Part shown: in pieces, positions 22,171 through 33,990 of the stretch | Layout of the letters: every line of letters starts with the position of its first letter | Numbering within the stretch: the first letter of the stretch is position 1 | Source: Tetmemena sp. SeJ-2015 | Taxonomy: Eukaryota; Ciliophora; Spirotrichea; Sporadotrichida; Oxytrichidae | Length of the DNA stretch: 64,000 nucleotides | Assembly (NCBI GenBank): GCA_027382625.1 | Contig: JAJKFJ010020701.1 | Span: forward strand, 112,885 to 176,884 | Direction: 5' to 3' | Program-made: the position numbers and the translations under genes | The notes under the pieces: model-generated | What the model was told of the DNA's origin: nothing | What the model saw: only the letters and a program-made list of their open reading frames with translations | Database searches by the model: none

Positions 22171-23987
22171 TCATTTAGAGCACATCTTACAAAGATTAAT
22201 TGACTTGTAATTTTTGCAATTGTGAAGGCAAAATATTTACCTACAGCTGCTGCATTTGAAGCAGCAATTTGAGTTTTATTGAATAATTTTAATGTGACAG
22301 CCCCCACAAGATGCTAAATTTTCAAAAGCAGAGCAAGATTTGTAGCATCCTTCGCAAAATTAAATTTTAGATTGATCCACTTTATAAAATTGACTTGGTA
22401 TATATCCAAGGATTTATTTACATGTTAAACAGATGCCCTTGGCTTAATTCCAGGCTGAAACTTGTTTATCAAATTCCCTCCAACACACTTTACAAATATC
22501 CTGAGAGCAAAATCTAATCACAAAAATACTTAAATTATTAAAGATGAACAGATTGAGCATACTGTGCATTTTTCTACACATCTATTGCACAAATTTTTTC
22601 CACTTTAAGCTTTTTGAATAACTGTATCTTTATAACCTGATAGGTTGAGTAGTTGCCTTTGCTTTTCTGTATAGCATTATATTTCACATACTTAGCATAC
22701 AACCCTCTAGCAACTTGAGCAATAAGATTCGCCAAGGCAAGAAAAGCAAACTGGATAGGCCATACATGTAGAGCAAATTAAAGATCCTTTGTCTCCAGAT
22801 TTACATTTTATAATTTAATTCATCAGAGAAATCTAATATAAATTTTGAGCATGTCTAAAATTTTTCTTCCTTGTAATCTTAGAATCAACTTGACAAATCC
22901 TCCGCCTTTTCCTCGAGAAGTTTCGCTTCTATAATGATTTTTACTTGCTTTTCTATTGAAGCCTCGTCCAAACATAATCAGTGCAGGTACTCTTTGACTT
23001 CTGAATATTTCAGCCCCTCCTTGATTTAAACTATTCCTTACTGAGTCTCGTCTACTTCATTTATTGCTACTATATTTTTAAGAATGCAACAATGTTCCTC
23101 ATATCCATTTACGCTTTCACTCAGTGAGATATTTAATTTGCAAAACTTGCATTTATCATACTCAGATGTATTGAACTTGAAAGGCTCATATTTTTTAACT
23201 AGCCTTTATTCTTCATCTCTTTGATAATTTTTATGAACTGTCTAAAAATGCTCCTCTTGTTTTGAAAGCTAATATACTTCTTCACATAAGCTACAACTTA
23301 TCATGATATATGTAGAAATTAGTCTATATCCAATATAATTAAATTGATTGAGGACAATTAGCTTGAAATAGTTTCTTCTATTTCTATCAAACCGTTTGAT
23401 TTGATTAGGCTATCTTAAATCTAGTCCCTTGTGTAAAAAAGCATATCTTACCTTGGCAACTCTTTCAACTAAGTAGCTGTTTATATATTAAAGGACTCTT
23501 TGCTATTATCTTTTAAGATTTTAGTGAAACATAGAGGACAATTTTTCTCAAAATTGTACACTTCGCCATTATCAACTTCATTACTGCTTTTGAATGAATC
23601 TTTTTATTCCTCCAGATTTGTTGATTTTTAAATTGACTGAAGACTTGACTTAAATTCTCTGTCCATAAAGTGTCTGAAAATGCTCAAACATTCATTGCAT
23701 ATTAGATTTGAGCAGTTATTACATTTGCGAGAGTTTTTTAGAGAAAGCAAATGAGGTTTATGTAGAAAAGTATCCTTTCCAAATAGTTACTCTAGGAAGT
23801 TCTCTTCTTAACTATCTTTGGTCTTTGCCTCAGATTGATTTCTGGAAGTAATTGCCTAAGCTATTTTGTCTGTTGTTGTCGGGTCATTGATTTCATGTTT
23901 AGAGTTAAAGTAGAAGGAGAGATGGCATTGATAAGAATGAGATAGTTGTTTGTTTTAAAGTTGACTCACGAGATTATAATTTTGCAT
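22171..23987 (-). CDS. cysteine-rich RING/TRAF-type zinc-finger protein
   Basis: ATG at 23,985-23,987 starts MQNYNLVSQLQNKQLSHSYQ. A RING-like Cys pattern follows (RKCNNCSNLICNECLSIF ... NCPLCFTK), then a TRAF- or UBZ-like finger (SCSLCEEVY ... EEHFQTVH), KCKFCKLNI ... EEHCCIL, and an extremely Cys-rich tail (CSTCMAYPVCFSCLGESYCS, CNRCVEKCTVCSICS, ICKVCW, CLTC, CEGCYKSC, SCGGC, CCFKCSSC, LCKMCSK) to TGA 22,171-22,173. Repeated CxxC pairs show multiple zinc sites; ubiquitin ligase function is inferred only. Several one-base shifts separate the blocks. It is divergent from the plus-strand gene at 24,099, with about 110 bp between starts. Confidence 0.6.
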
Positions 23988-24098
23988 TTTGGGAATTAAT
24001 TTTTTATTCTTTAATTTCCTACTCTATTTTATACTTATAATTTAATAAGACTCGTATTTCTTACGCAAAATAAATAAAAAACTAGATTATAGAATAAA

Positions 24099-25934
24099 AT
24101 GAAAGTGGAGGAGGCAAAAAGCTTTTCGCAATTTAAATTGAATTAGAGCAGTATTTAGAGGGGAGACTATGGATACTCCATTACAGGAAGGAAAATACTA
24201 AACACAGATACAGCAGTCTTTGGGTAGAGCAGAAATGGTCAAAATAATGAATGAATGATGTCCCTACTAAGTAAAAACATCACCTCCAGAGATAATCCAC
24301 TCAATACTGACGCTACTGCAAATTTATACCAAACATATATTTAGATATACACACTCTTTAATTCTTTGATAATTTTTAAATCTTGAAACTCTCAATTCTA
24401 CTTTGAGAAAAGAGGCACCGCATTTTTCAAAAATGGAGCACCTAAACTACTTCTCAAGAGCATCAGACTTGCTAAAAGTAAGCATCCTTATCGTTTTAAC
24501 GTTACAAGGATGTAGAGGTATCTCTTAGAGAGGGCTAAAAGAGAAACACCTCAGAAACTAAAAACCTCAATGATAGAATAGTTTCTGAACAGTACTTGAG
24601 ATTGAAGGGTAGTCAATTTGCAAAAGAGATTTTGACCTTTCCAGAAATTTAAAATGGATGAGCCTTAAACCAAAGTGCGCTTTCTTCTTATGGCAATTAT
24701 ACCACTTAGCAAAAGAGAAACTCAAAGAGACTTATCTTATTTTATTCATCATAAATAGTTTTGCATTTATAAAATCTAATTTAAAGAGAGATCCAGAGTT
24801 GGAGGATTACTCTTATCTCTCAAATTCAACAGCCACAAGATGATAAATTATACCTCGCGATTTAGGTGAGGACAGTTTTAACAATATATTCCAGAGGGAT
24901 TCCCCTTACAAAGATAAATCACTTGACTACTCCACGATACAAGATAACAACAGAACCAAGCTCAAGAATTTGCTAGGCTCATTATTTAAAATAATTTAAC
25001 TATAAATTGCTCATCTTTCCAAAGGGGGCAAGAAGAGAATGACTCTTCTTTTAGTTCAAAGAAAGTCCGATTCCGATTTGAGTAGCCAGAATATTCTGCG
25101 TAGAGATCAGGCAAATATAAGATTTAATTACTCATATTTTCTAATCTTTATTCAAAAGTTTGCTTCACTTGAATAAAATTAAAGCTGAGGATGAGAAACT
25201 AGACTTCTACTTTGGAAATAAATTCGACACAAAGTCTCGTAATCAATCCTCACTCTAGCAATTAATTACATTATAATTTTCAAAGTGAGGGAAAAGAGTC
25301 TCTGCTTAGAAAGAGAGATCTCTAAACTACTTTTTAAATAATCCAAGAAGAGAATATGGGTCATCACCAAACCTTTTAAGAGGTTCTGAACAGCAAAAGT
25401 TAATCTCTTATAAGGGATAACTCATAATAAGAAAGGTTTAAACAGGACAGTCAAAGTAGAAATGAAAAAGACTAGAGGAGTTTACGCTTGAGAATAATTC
25501 AAGGCAAGAACTTTGACGACTATCACTCACAAGAGTTCTACAAAGTTAATGAGGTGAAGCACAAGCCAGAGGTTTACTCGCATACTTAAAATAGGCAAGA
25601 TAATGAATATGATAGAGGCGTTTCACATAATTAAAGGCAATATTGAAATCATTATCTTATTTGAATTTTCAAATATTTTTTAATGCAAGGATAAATCTCA
25701 AGAAATAACCAGTAGATAGTAAAGAAGGAAAGTAATTTTGATAAGTTGATGAAGCAACTTGAAGATATGAACTTAGATTCTAAGAATGGGAAAGATTCCT
25801 AAGATCAAATTTAAGTTTAAGATATTAAGTTTTTAGATTTGATGGCTTTTAATAAACACTATTAGACAATAGTTAATAAATACGACCTAGGTGATGAGAT
25901 AAAAGGAGTGGGCAAAATATTCAAAATCTATTGA
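24099..25934 (+). CDS. coiled-coil gene, function unknown
   Basis: ATG at 24,099 starts MKVEEAKSFSQFKLNQSSIQ. A 31-nt GT-AG intron (gtaagcatcc...cgttacaag) joins MEHLNYFSRASDLLK to DVEVSLREGQKRNTSETKN in phase. Later coherent blocks are EDSFNNIFQRDSPYKDKSLD, LNYFLNNPRREYGSSPNLLR, IIQGKNFDDYHSQEFYKVNE and FDKLMKQLEDMNLDSKNGKD, ending YDLGDEIKGVGKIFKIY and TGA 25,932-25,934. An in-frame TGA at 25,286 and several frame changes are unresolved and may be further small introns or eliminated segments. No recognised domain. Confidence 0.5.
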
Positions 25935-26040
25935 TATTCTTGATAAATAATTATCAGGTTTTCTATCATACAAATAATACCTTAGTACAAAAATTAACTG
26001 ATAACCATTGTAATTGAGATTAATATTTCTTCTGATTTTT

Positions 26041-26052
26041 GTGTGTGTGTGT
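26041..26052. repeat. (GT)6 microsatellite
   Basis: A perfect GT dinucleotide run immediately downstream of the stop of the long minus-strand gene. Confidence 0.9.
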
Positions 26053-26055
26053 GTA

Positions 26056-29000
26056 TATCATTTCCAATCAATGTAATCGTTATTGAAAGCAACCATTATA
26101 CTGTTGCTTTCAAGTTTCTGGTGGTTGACAGTCCTCGCATCTTTGGATTCAATATCCTCAAAAATTGAGTTGAATCCTTTCTAGTTGATTGCTTTTGCGA
26201 TAGACTGATTATTCTAGAGGGCGGCAGATGTGTTTACCTGTGCCAGGTCTAAGGTAAGATTAAGGTGCGGGTGATTAGATTGCATTAAGAAACTTCCTGC
26301 CTTTATTTGTGAGAGGGTCTCCTCATCTATTGGAATCGCTTCTTCTAAAATCTGAAGAAAAAAGATTTTTAAAAAATATGATAAGGGTATCTCGGGCTTG
26401 TATTAACTCTCAGAAGGATCGGACTCAATTCCAAACATGTTCAAAATCTAGTGAATTGATCTGATCTCATTAGTAACCACTTTTATATAGTCCATGCCGT
26501 CATAGATGAAATGTGATCCGAAAATCCGCTTCACCATTATCAAATCCATTTAATAAACTTAACAAAATATTTTTTAAATCCCTAACCTTGCCTACGAATA
26601 TGTCTGTAATATCCTTAAGCTCTCTAAACTTCTCCCTAATTTTTTCATGTCTCTCTTCTCTCTTGAGTTGGCCACTTCTTATTCTAAGCATGTGAGTGAA
26701 GTTGTTGAAAGATGATCCACCTGCTGCATTCCCAAAGCCCCCAGTTATTTCATGATTACTCTTCGAAATCGCTCCACGAGAGTTTTGAGGCTTCAAAGAC
26801 TGGTTTTTGTTTGTCATCACACTATTTGGAGTTTTCCCACCTGTTCTATTTTCAGATTGAGTGCCCATATTTGACTTTGCAGCCATGCTTGGCTTGCTCT
26901 TATCATCCATACTCTTTGTTTATTGTATTTACATAATTAAGAGTAAATAAGCTTAAAATATTATGGACTTTGTTTGCATAGTTTTCAAAGAGCTGTGACT
27001 TGCTTAGTTTTCAGCAGGAGTATCCTTAGTTTCATCCCCTTCAATGACAAGGTAATTCAGCTCCATCATTTTCTCCTCTCTCACCTCTATTATCTACAGT
27101 ATTTTGATAACCTCCTCTCTGTATTTCAACATCATCTTACACCTTAGTAGTATCTTAGTGGTGTTCTCTGGACTTATTTCAACTATGCGCATCGATATCC
27201 TATCATACAAGTACCCAAGGCTGAGTTCATTCATTACATGCTCCAAGGTTTGCAGTGACTTGTTGAAAACTGGCTTTAACTGATCTATGTTGGTGAAAGA
27301 TTTACTGTTGAATCGAAAAACGTTTATCATGTACTCGATCTCAGAAGTCTGAAAGTACTTCTCATCATTATCTTAATTGAATTCCAGCACATTCTAGTCA
27401 ACTAATTTCTTGATCTTTGAATCTTTCCAGTCAATTAAGTTGGCTTGCCTGATTGGGCCTGGCTACTAAACCAAGCGCTAGAATTTATTGAAATTAGGAT
27501 TCTGCTTCCAATCATCTACTTTCAATTTAGAGGAGAGATCATTCGCAAGGGAGTAACCTCGCCACTTAGATTTTAAGAGCTGCTTCTTCATTTGATCAAG
27601 CTTCTGATTAGCGAACTTATAGAGAGAAATTTTCTTCTTGGCTTTTTACTAGAGTGAGACAATAGATGTATCTACTTCAGGAGGCCTTATAGGTTCATCC
27701 TGCAAACCTTTTAAAAGATTTTAAGGTGATTTGGTCTTCTCAGGAAACCTCACATTTGATAAGAGGTTACCAGGCGTGCTCTACTTTTACTCTAGGAGCA
27801 AAGATCTTTTGTTGGGTTCTCCAATAGACGTCTTAGGTCTATTATCGAACTCATTTGAAATTATTATTGGTATGTGTAGCTTTTACTACTCTTCGTTTAC
27901 TATTTATAGTCTCTCAAGACTATGATTTTATCTGAAAGAGTGCTCAATCATGTCAAGAGCTGAGCTAGCATTAATTGGTTGATTAGGTTGCATTATCATG
28001 GAGCTCTCTTAGTTACTAAACATCGAACTCATGTTATTTTTGTTCCTTGCAAGCACTTTATTTTCTTCATTCTGTAAGAAGTTCGTGTATTGAGTGGACA
28101 TGTAGCTTGGGCGGCTCTTGGCAAGTCTCTGATATCTTGTCTTACTCACTTGTGAAAGTGAACCTACTCTCTCAGAGGATTAGTAGTGAGTCTTCAAATT
28201 GTTCCTGAGCTTGGTAAAGCTTGGTCCAGATCTATAATCCAACTCGGATTTGTTATTCAGATATCTGGCTGGTCTCTCACCTTAAGCAGCTGTACTAATT
28301 TACCGAGCAGCGGCATAATTTAGAAAGCCTTTGGACATGCTCATAAGGGCAGTCTAATTACTAGACTGAGGTCGCGATAATTCTAAGACTGTAAGATATT
28401 CACTTCCCAGAGTTTAAAATCGAGAGGGAGGTCTTTTAAGTTATTTATTTTCAGAAACTCTTTCATCAGAGTATTTAAGTTTGTTCTTACTCGAGGGAAC
28501 CATCTTCAGGACTTTCTCGGGCCTATCTTTCATATATTTCACAAAGCTATCCCACTATTTCTAATCGGCCTTCTTTTAATGTTACTAATCTTGCTCTTTA
28601 GATCTCTTCCTCCCGAAAAGCAAGCCATTATCACCTTAGCTTGAATAGTTCTAATTAAAAAGACCTCCACCATGAGCATTTATACCTAGACCTTCTTAAT
28701 CCTCATCCATTTCATCCTCTTGATCATTTCCTTCTATGTCCTTCATATTCTTCATCACATTGACTGCTTTTTCTTGATCAATCAAGTCTCTTCTTAGCTT
28801 CTGTTTGCTCACATTCAAGATGGTTGGGACAATTTCCTCAGGTGCATAGAATTTCAGATTTTGCCCTAAGTCTCTAATCTGTTCTTTGAATTCCTTGCTG
28901 ATTTCAAGCTAAGCCCTCCTATGCTCAGAGTTATTATCTTCGTCCTCATCAAAATTTTGAAAGAGGATTAGGCCGCCCTTATTTTGCATAGTAGTCTGGA

Positions 29001-32000
29001 TGAATTCAAAGTTCTACCTGCCTTTCTGTCCAAAGGACTTGCTCAAATTTGACTTGTGAGAAGGCTTATGCTTCTCGGTGCGAGGGTAGCAACTTATTGT
29101 AGAGTTTAGGGATGAAGTCATAGTTTCTCTCATGAGTTATCTCACTTTGAGCTTAAAAGACATCGATTCTAATGAATTTGAGTTGCTTACCTTTGAAATA
29201 ATCTGAGATGTGCATATTCTTAACTTCGCTTTGAAGTTTAGAGATAGCTTACAGCTAAGAATTTTGTAGCTAATAGCTATCGTCCCTTTCTTAAGATATC
29301 CTTATGGAATCAAATGCCCCTGAATCTTGAGATCTTCTCCTCATGTTTTGTTAAGAGGACCTGTTTAAACATAGCAGTAACATATGAAAGCTACAATTAT
29401 TGAGTGTTGACACTATGAGCTTTCTTATAAGTTCTCATTATCTTTTTGTAACGTTCTTGCTCCCTCTTTTAGATGGGTTTAATATGCTCTTAGTAGTAAA
29501 TCTTCTCTCTCAACTTCTTGAGTACTTCTTGCTTCGCTAAGTATGGAGAACCACACCCTATGCCTCTTCGTTATCATTGTTCTTCCTCTGAGAGGTAGAG
29601 TGGTAAGATGCTCCCATCAAGTGAGGATTTTATGGTTCCACCTGCCTTGAAGGGCGGTCTATTTTAAAGCTTGCTAGCATTTAGGAGATTCTTAGGGCTT
29701 TTAGAAAAGTTGCCATTTCTTTCTTGAGGTGATCCAGATTTAGATTGAGAGTCATTTTTAGAAGGTTCCTTGAGAGTCTGAGTTCTCCGAGGCATTAGTT
29801 TATGAGGGGAGTTTAGAGATACTGTGATATTTGCTTCGTGAATACTAGACTTCTATTGCTTTGTATTTAACAAAGAGGACTAGAGGGAAAATTAAAATCT
29901 GACTTAAAGACCGTAAAGTTTAAATTAAATTGGTTTGAGGAGAGAAAGGATCCTTTAGGGTGGAATTTAGAGTTGAGCTTTGCAGTTGGAAATTTAAAGC
30001 CATTTGATTGCCTCATATTAAAATTCTAGGAAGTCTCTAGCTTCCCATCAGATGGCTGATCTAATTTAATGCTGTTGCTAGCTACAGTCTGTATCTGTGT
30101 GCTTAGTCCGCACTCATTAGGTTAGAGTGAGGAGTTGATTTACATTTAGGGTCTTTTTAATTTCTAAGTAACTAGGGACCTGTTATTGAGTCTTTTCTGT
30201 AGCTTAATCCTCCTCTCTTGAATTTAATTCATATTCTTGTCTAGACTGTTATGGCCAATGGAAGATCTTTTCTCGTTTAGCTCTAAACTCGCTCTCCCTT
30301 GTGAGTGTTAAGATAAACTTACTTGAATATAAGCGTTTAAGAATTTATACAATCAATGCTTGTTTACTCTTTAATTATGACCTCCTATTGCTTTAGTGGT
30401 ACGATTCTTGCTATATCTTTGCTCAGCTTAACTGGCGACTATCATCGAATCATTTTAAAGCCCTTCTTATTAGGAGTCATGAATTACCAACTACCTCTAT
30501 GGTTAAAAGTTAACTCAGACGACATCTTATTATTTTTAATTGTTTAATTTTAGTTCTCTGTGCCCTTGCCTTTCAACTTTGGGATTAGGCTCAACTTATT
30601 GAGAGGAGAATTTCCAAGTCCAATACCATTTTCTATAAACAACTTCTCGGAGGACTTATTCTGTCTGCTGTATATCATCCCACTACTGCTTTCTTGCTTC
30701 AATCTTGGCTCCTACTTTAAATGAATAAGTAGATAAGAAGATGTGCTTGATCTAAATTACTTCTTCTCTGAATCTATATCATTCTAACTCATTAGTTAAT
30801 GAGCGAGAGCTTAGGAGTTAGTAAGAAAATTTCTGTGTTAAGAGTCTCTTTGAATTTCAGGTCTCGAGAAGGATTGAAACTGGTTACTCTGAGAGTAAAA
30901 ATGCTTTGGCTAATCCGCCAGCTGGTAGATGTATCTACTTGGCTGAGTCTAGTTGCCTTCCTCTTCTCCTACTTCTAACTAAGAGAACAAATATTTCCAA
31001 GTTACTATGATAAAAGTAAACTAAGAGGGGTTCTCTGCTCTGGGTATGATCTGTGGCTAAGGAATAGCTGTTTACTCAAATGTCTCTTGGTGAAATATCT
31101 ATGCTGCAAATAAACTACTGTCTTGCTCATCATTCTTATCTTCTTCATCAATATGGCCAGGATTGATGTCAAAGAGATTATCAGAATTTTTATTGAGCAT
31201 TTCTCTAATCTGGTCAAAGTTAAGATTCTCATTAAGCTGCTTATCTCCCTGCCAAGTGGACTTGTGCTTGACCTGACTCTCTATTCTGATCCCAAATTCG
31301 ATCGCATCTTAATGGCTGTTACAGTTAGATCCCCTTCTTAAAGTGCATTAGTTGGACTTTGAACTTGCATGATTGAAGTTGAAGTCACTCTTTAGGCAGC
31401 TCCATTCTGCTGGATTCTTAGCGCATTGAAATGCTTTTCTGTGTTGACAGAAATGAAACTGGCACTATCATTTAGAGGAGAGTGACTATTCGAATGACGA
31501 GAGCCATATCCAATCTTCTGATCTCCTCCTATTATCTTACCCCTTTCCTTTTAAGGAGAGTCTAATAATATATATCAATTCTTACTTAAGACTAAATAAG
31601 AGTTTGACTGTCTTGATTGGAAATCTGCTCTACTCATTGGCTAATGAAACCTATGCATGTTAGTAAACGAGCTGCGTTCATTCTGCTAATCTTCAATGAA
31701 AGGAAAGTTCATATTACTCAGTTCGTCTTGAGGTAAGAAAGCTGAATTCACGTATTTTTTATTGAGAGTGGAATGCGATGTCACGTTCTTAACTTGCTCT
31801 AGAGATCCACTATATGTAATCGACAATTATTATATCATTATTTGAGTATGTGTTGCTCTAAGGCTAGCGAGTGTTGATGTGCTTGAAATCTTTGCTGTTT
31901 AAGATGCTTGTGGAGAATATTGGACTGTCGAGGTTGGTGTTGAACTTTCTCTCTTCTCTCGGCAGGCTGAATCTCCTGGCCTCTGTTTCTCTCTCATCCT

Positions 32001-32506
32001 CTGAAAACTTATTGTCTATCACATCGTCGTCCACCGTTTGAATGAAGACCTCCTCTTCATAATAATCCTCATGATCATCCTATGCTTCTTGCTCTCGCTC
32101 TTCCTGACTATGGTTTTACATAAAATCTTCTCTGGCCTCTGATTGCTCTGCTTCTCTTAAACTGAAAAGCTTGCTACTTCCTCTTTGGGGAGATTTTTTA
32201 TAGCCTCTCCTCTATAAGGATTGGTTTCGAATTGGTGAGGGAGGTTTTTGAATTAGGCTACTTTAAAGTTGGAATTTGGTTTTACTGACATGGCTTTCAA
32301 ATCCGGCCTCGTATTTGAAATTTGCTTGATCTTTCTCTATCTTTGTTAAAGCTCTTTGAAATACTAAGAAAATAACTTTATACTATCTATGAATGAAATT
32401 AGTGTGAGATTCCGTCTTCATTATGGCTTGAGATTGACTGCTCGGAGGAAAGCAGTTAGAAAGCTTATTGCTGCTCTCTGTTTGATTGATAGTTGTGACT
32501 CTCCAT
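26056..32506 (-). CDS. very long coiled-coil protein (about 2,000 residues)
   Basis: ATG at 32,504-32,506 opens MESHNYQSNREQQQAFQLLS. With TAA/TAG as Gln the minus strand stays open over most of 6.4 kb, including an uninterrupted stretch of more than 800 codons from about 29,160 to 26,510. A 22-nt intron (gtaagcaactc...ttcattag) near 29,165 joins HISDYFK to ESMSFKLKVRQL. Blocks include acidic EREQEAQDDHEDYYEEEVF, basic YQEHIKPIQKREQERYKKIM, coiled coils, GTLITH-free low complexity, then YMINVFRFNSKSFTNIDQLK, LDLAQVNTSAALQNNQSIAK and IDWK before TGA 26,056-26,058. One base shift near 26,505. The absence of TGA in an AT-rich 6-kb frame is itself strong coding evidence. I recognise no domain; a basal-body or cortical scaffold is speculation. 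The upper part could be a separate gene. Confidence 0.65.
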
Positions 32507-32675
32507 TAGAAATATATTAATTTATTCTTCCAAAAAGAAATTCTTCAAGATTCTTACTACTTTTTATCTTGACATTCAAAAATAAAGAAAGGGAGGTGAA
32601 AGAAATGCAGAGAGATTTAGCGTGAACTTATATGCATACATTATTGTAACTCTCATGAATATCATATAGTTTGTC

Positions 32676-33070
32676 TCAGCCTGCCTTCCAGAGTAAAATG
32701 GCTGTGGTGCCCATGTAAAAGTAGATCATATGCTTCTCCTCGAAACCGATATCGCTTCCAAAGTTTTTACCTATCATACTCAGTTAGACCAAATTGGATG
32801 TTTCGACTTACCAACTACACATTGCCAGGTGGGGTGAAACCTCTGATCAAAGTCCTTCTTGAGATTCTTAGCGAGTTCAAGCTCCATAGTCTTGCTCTTC
32901 TCCTGACTCATCACGAACTCTATCGCTCTCAGTTTCATGTCTACAGCCAATCATCATCAACCCAATATCTTATTCCATAAAGGAGTGAAGTCCAAAGTTC
33001 TCTGATTAGGATATAGATACCTACCTTCGTTCATGTTGTAGTATTCGATCCTGATCTTTTTGTCGCCCAT
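32676..33070 (-). CDS. dynein light chain LC8 (DYNLL family)
   Basis: LC8 is the small homodimeric hub subunit of axonemal and cytoplasmic dynein. Exon 1 (33,025-33,070) encodes MGDKKIRIEYYNMNE; an 84-nt intron (32,941-33,024) follows. Exon 2 (32,812-32,940) encodes DMKLRAIEFVMSQEKSKTME up to FHPTWQCVV. A 41-nt intron (32,771-32,811) precedes exon 3, GKNFGSDIGFEEKHMIYFYM to TTAILLWKAG and TGA at 32,676-32,678. The 88-residue length and the HPTWQCVVGKNFGS core match the family closely. Both introns are GT-AG and in phase, with no frame defects. It is divergent from prefoldin 6, sharing a 137-bp AT-rich region between the starts. Confidence 0.95.
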
Positions 33071-33207
33071 CGCTATTGCCCTGTTATTTAAATAATTTAA
33101 ATTTATATTACGAATTCGCTCTATTATAATTAATATTGCCACTTAGTATGAATGTATTATGATTTGTATATTTGGTGTATGTGTATGGGATATTAAGTAA
33201 AGAGAGA
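33071..33207. promoter_or_regulatory. shared divergent promoter region of LC8 and prefoldin 6
   Basis: 137 bp of AT-rich sequence separate the two start codons, so both 5' regions and any promoter must lie here. No specific motif is claimed. Confidence 0.5.
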
Positions 33208-33850
33208 ATGGCCGCACCCGCAAACCAACAGCAGCTGCCTGGCAAGCTTGGAGAGATCCAGAAGACCATCGAGCTCGAGACCGCTGAGATCAAGAAGATT
33301 GAAACTGGTAAGACACCATCCTTTCATAAGAATGAGGGAGCTTTGGATTTAACTCTAACTCATCCTTCTATTCTAATTCCTAAGTTAAAGATCTCCCAAA
33401 TTATAATTGCACCTCGATCTGGAGATAGCGGACAGCCTTATTACCTTCTCTCTCTCCTTTTCATATCTTTACTTTTCAAACTCATTCTAATCATTTCAAA
33501 ATTTAGAGTACACTAAGGTGTTCTCAGCCAGACAGTCCCTCATTGAGAAGAAGAACGAGAACGAGATGGTGCTCTCAGAGTTCGCCCTCCTCGAAGCTGA
33601 TGCTGCAGTTTACAAGCTGGTCGGCCCCATCCTTGCAAAGCAGGACCTGGTCGAGGCAAAGACCAACGTAGAGAAGCGTATCGAGTTCATCGGCAAGGAG
33701 ATCGAGCGCATGGACAAGCTCGAAGTAGACTTCCAGTCCAAGGTGGACGAGCGCAAGAAGAACATCGTCAAGCAGCAGGAGGACTTCAAGCGCATCGTCA
33801 TGCAGATGCAACAGCAACAGGCTTCTCAGCAACAACAACAGCAGCAGTGA
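33208..33850 (+). CDS. PFDN6: prefoldin subunit 6 (beta-type)
   Basis: Prefoldin is the hexameric jellyfish chaperone that delivers actin and tubulin to the CCT chaperonin. Exon 1 (33,208-33,307) encodes MAAPANQQQLPGKLGEIQKT with helix 1. A 199-nt GT-AG intron (33,308-33,506) follows, and exon 2 continues EYTKVFSARQSLIEKKNENE, the beta-hairpin region (LLEADAAVYKLVGPILAKQD) and helix 2. TGA is at 33,848-33,850, after a poly-Gln tail made only of CAA/CAG, about 146 residues in all. The L-E-x-D-A-x-V-Y-K-L-V-G-P segment is diagnostic for subunit 6. No defects. Confidence 0.93.
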
Positions 33851-33990
33851 GAATAGGTGATGATGAAGGTTATTAAGAAGAGAGTGTGCAGAAAGTATAA
33901 TGAGATGTTAATTAGCCTTAAAATTAAACAAAGTCAAAGATATATAATAAGAGGGGATAAAGGTGAGGGAGGGAGGTTCTCCAGTTAGGA

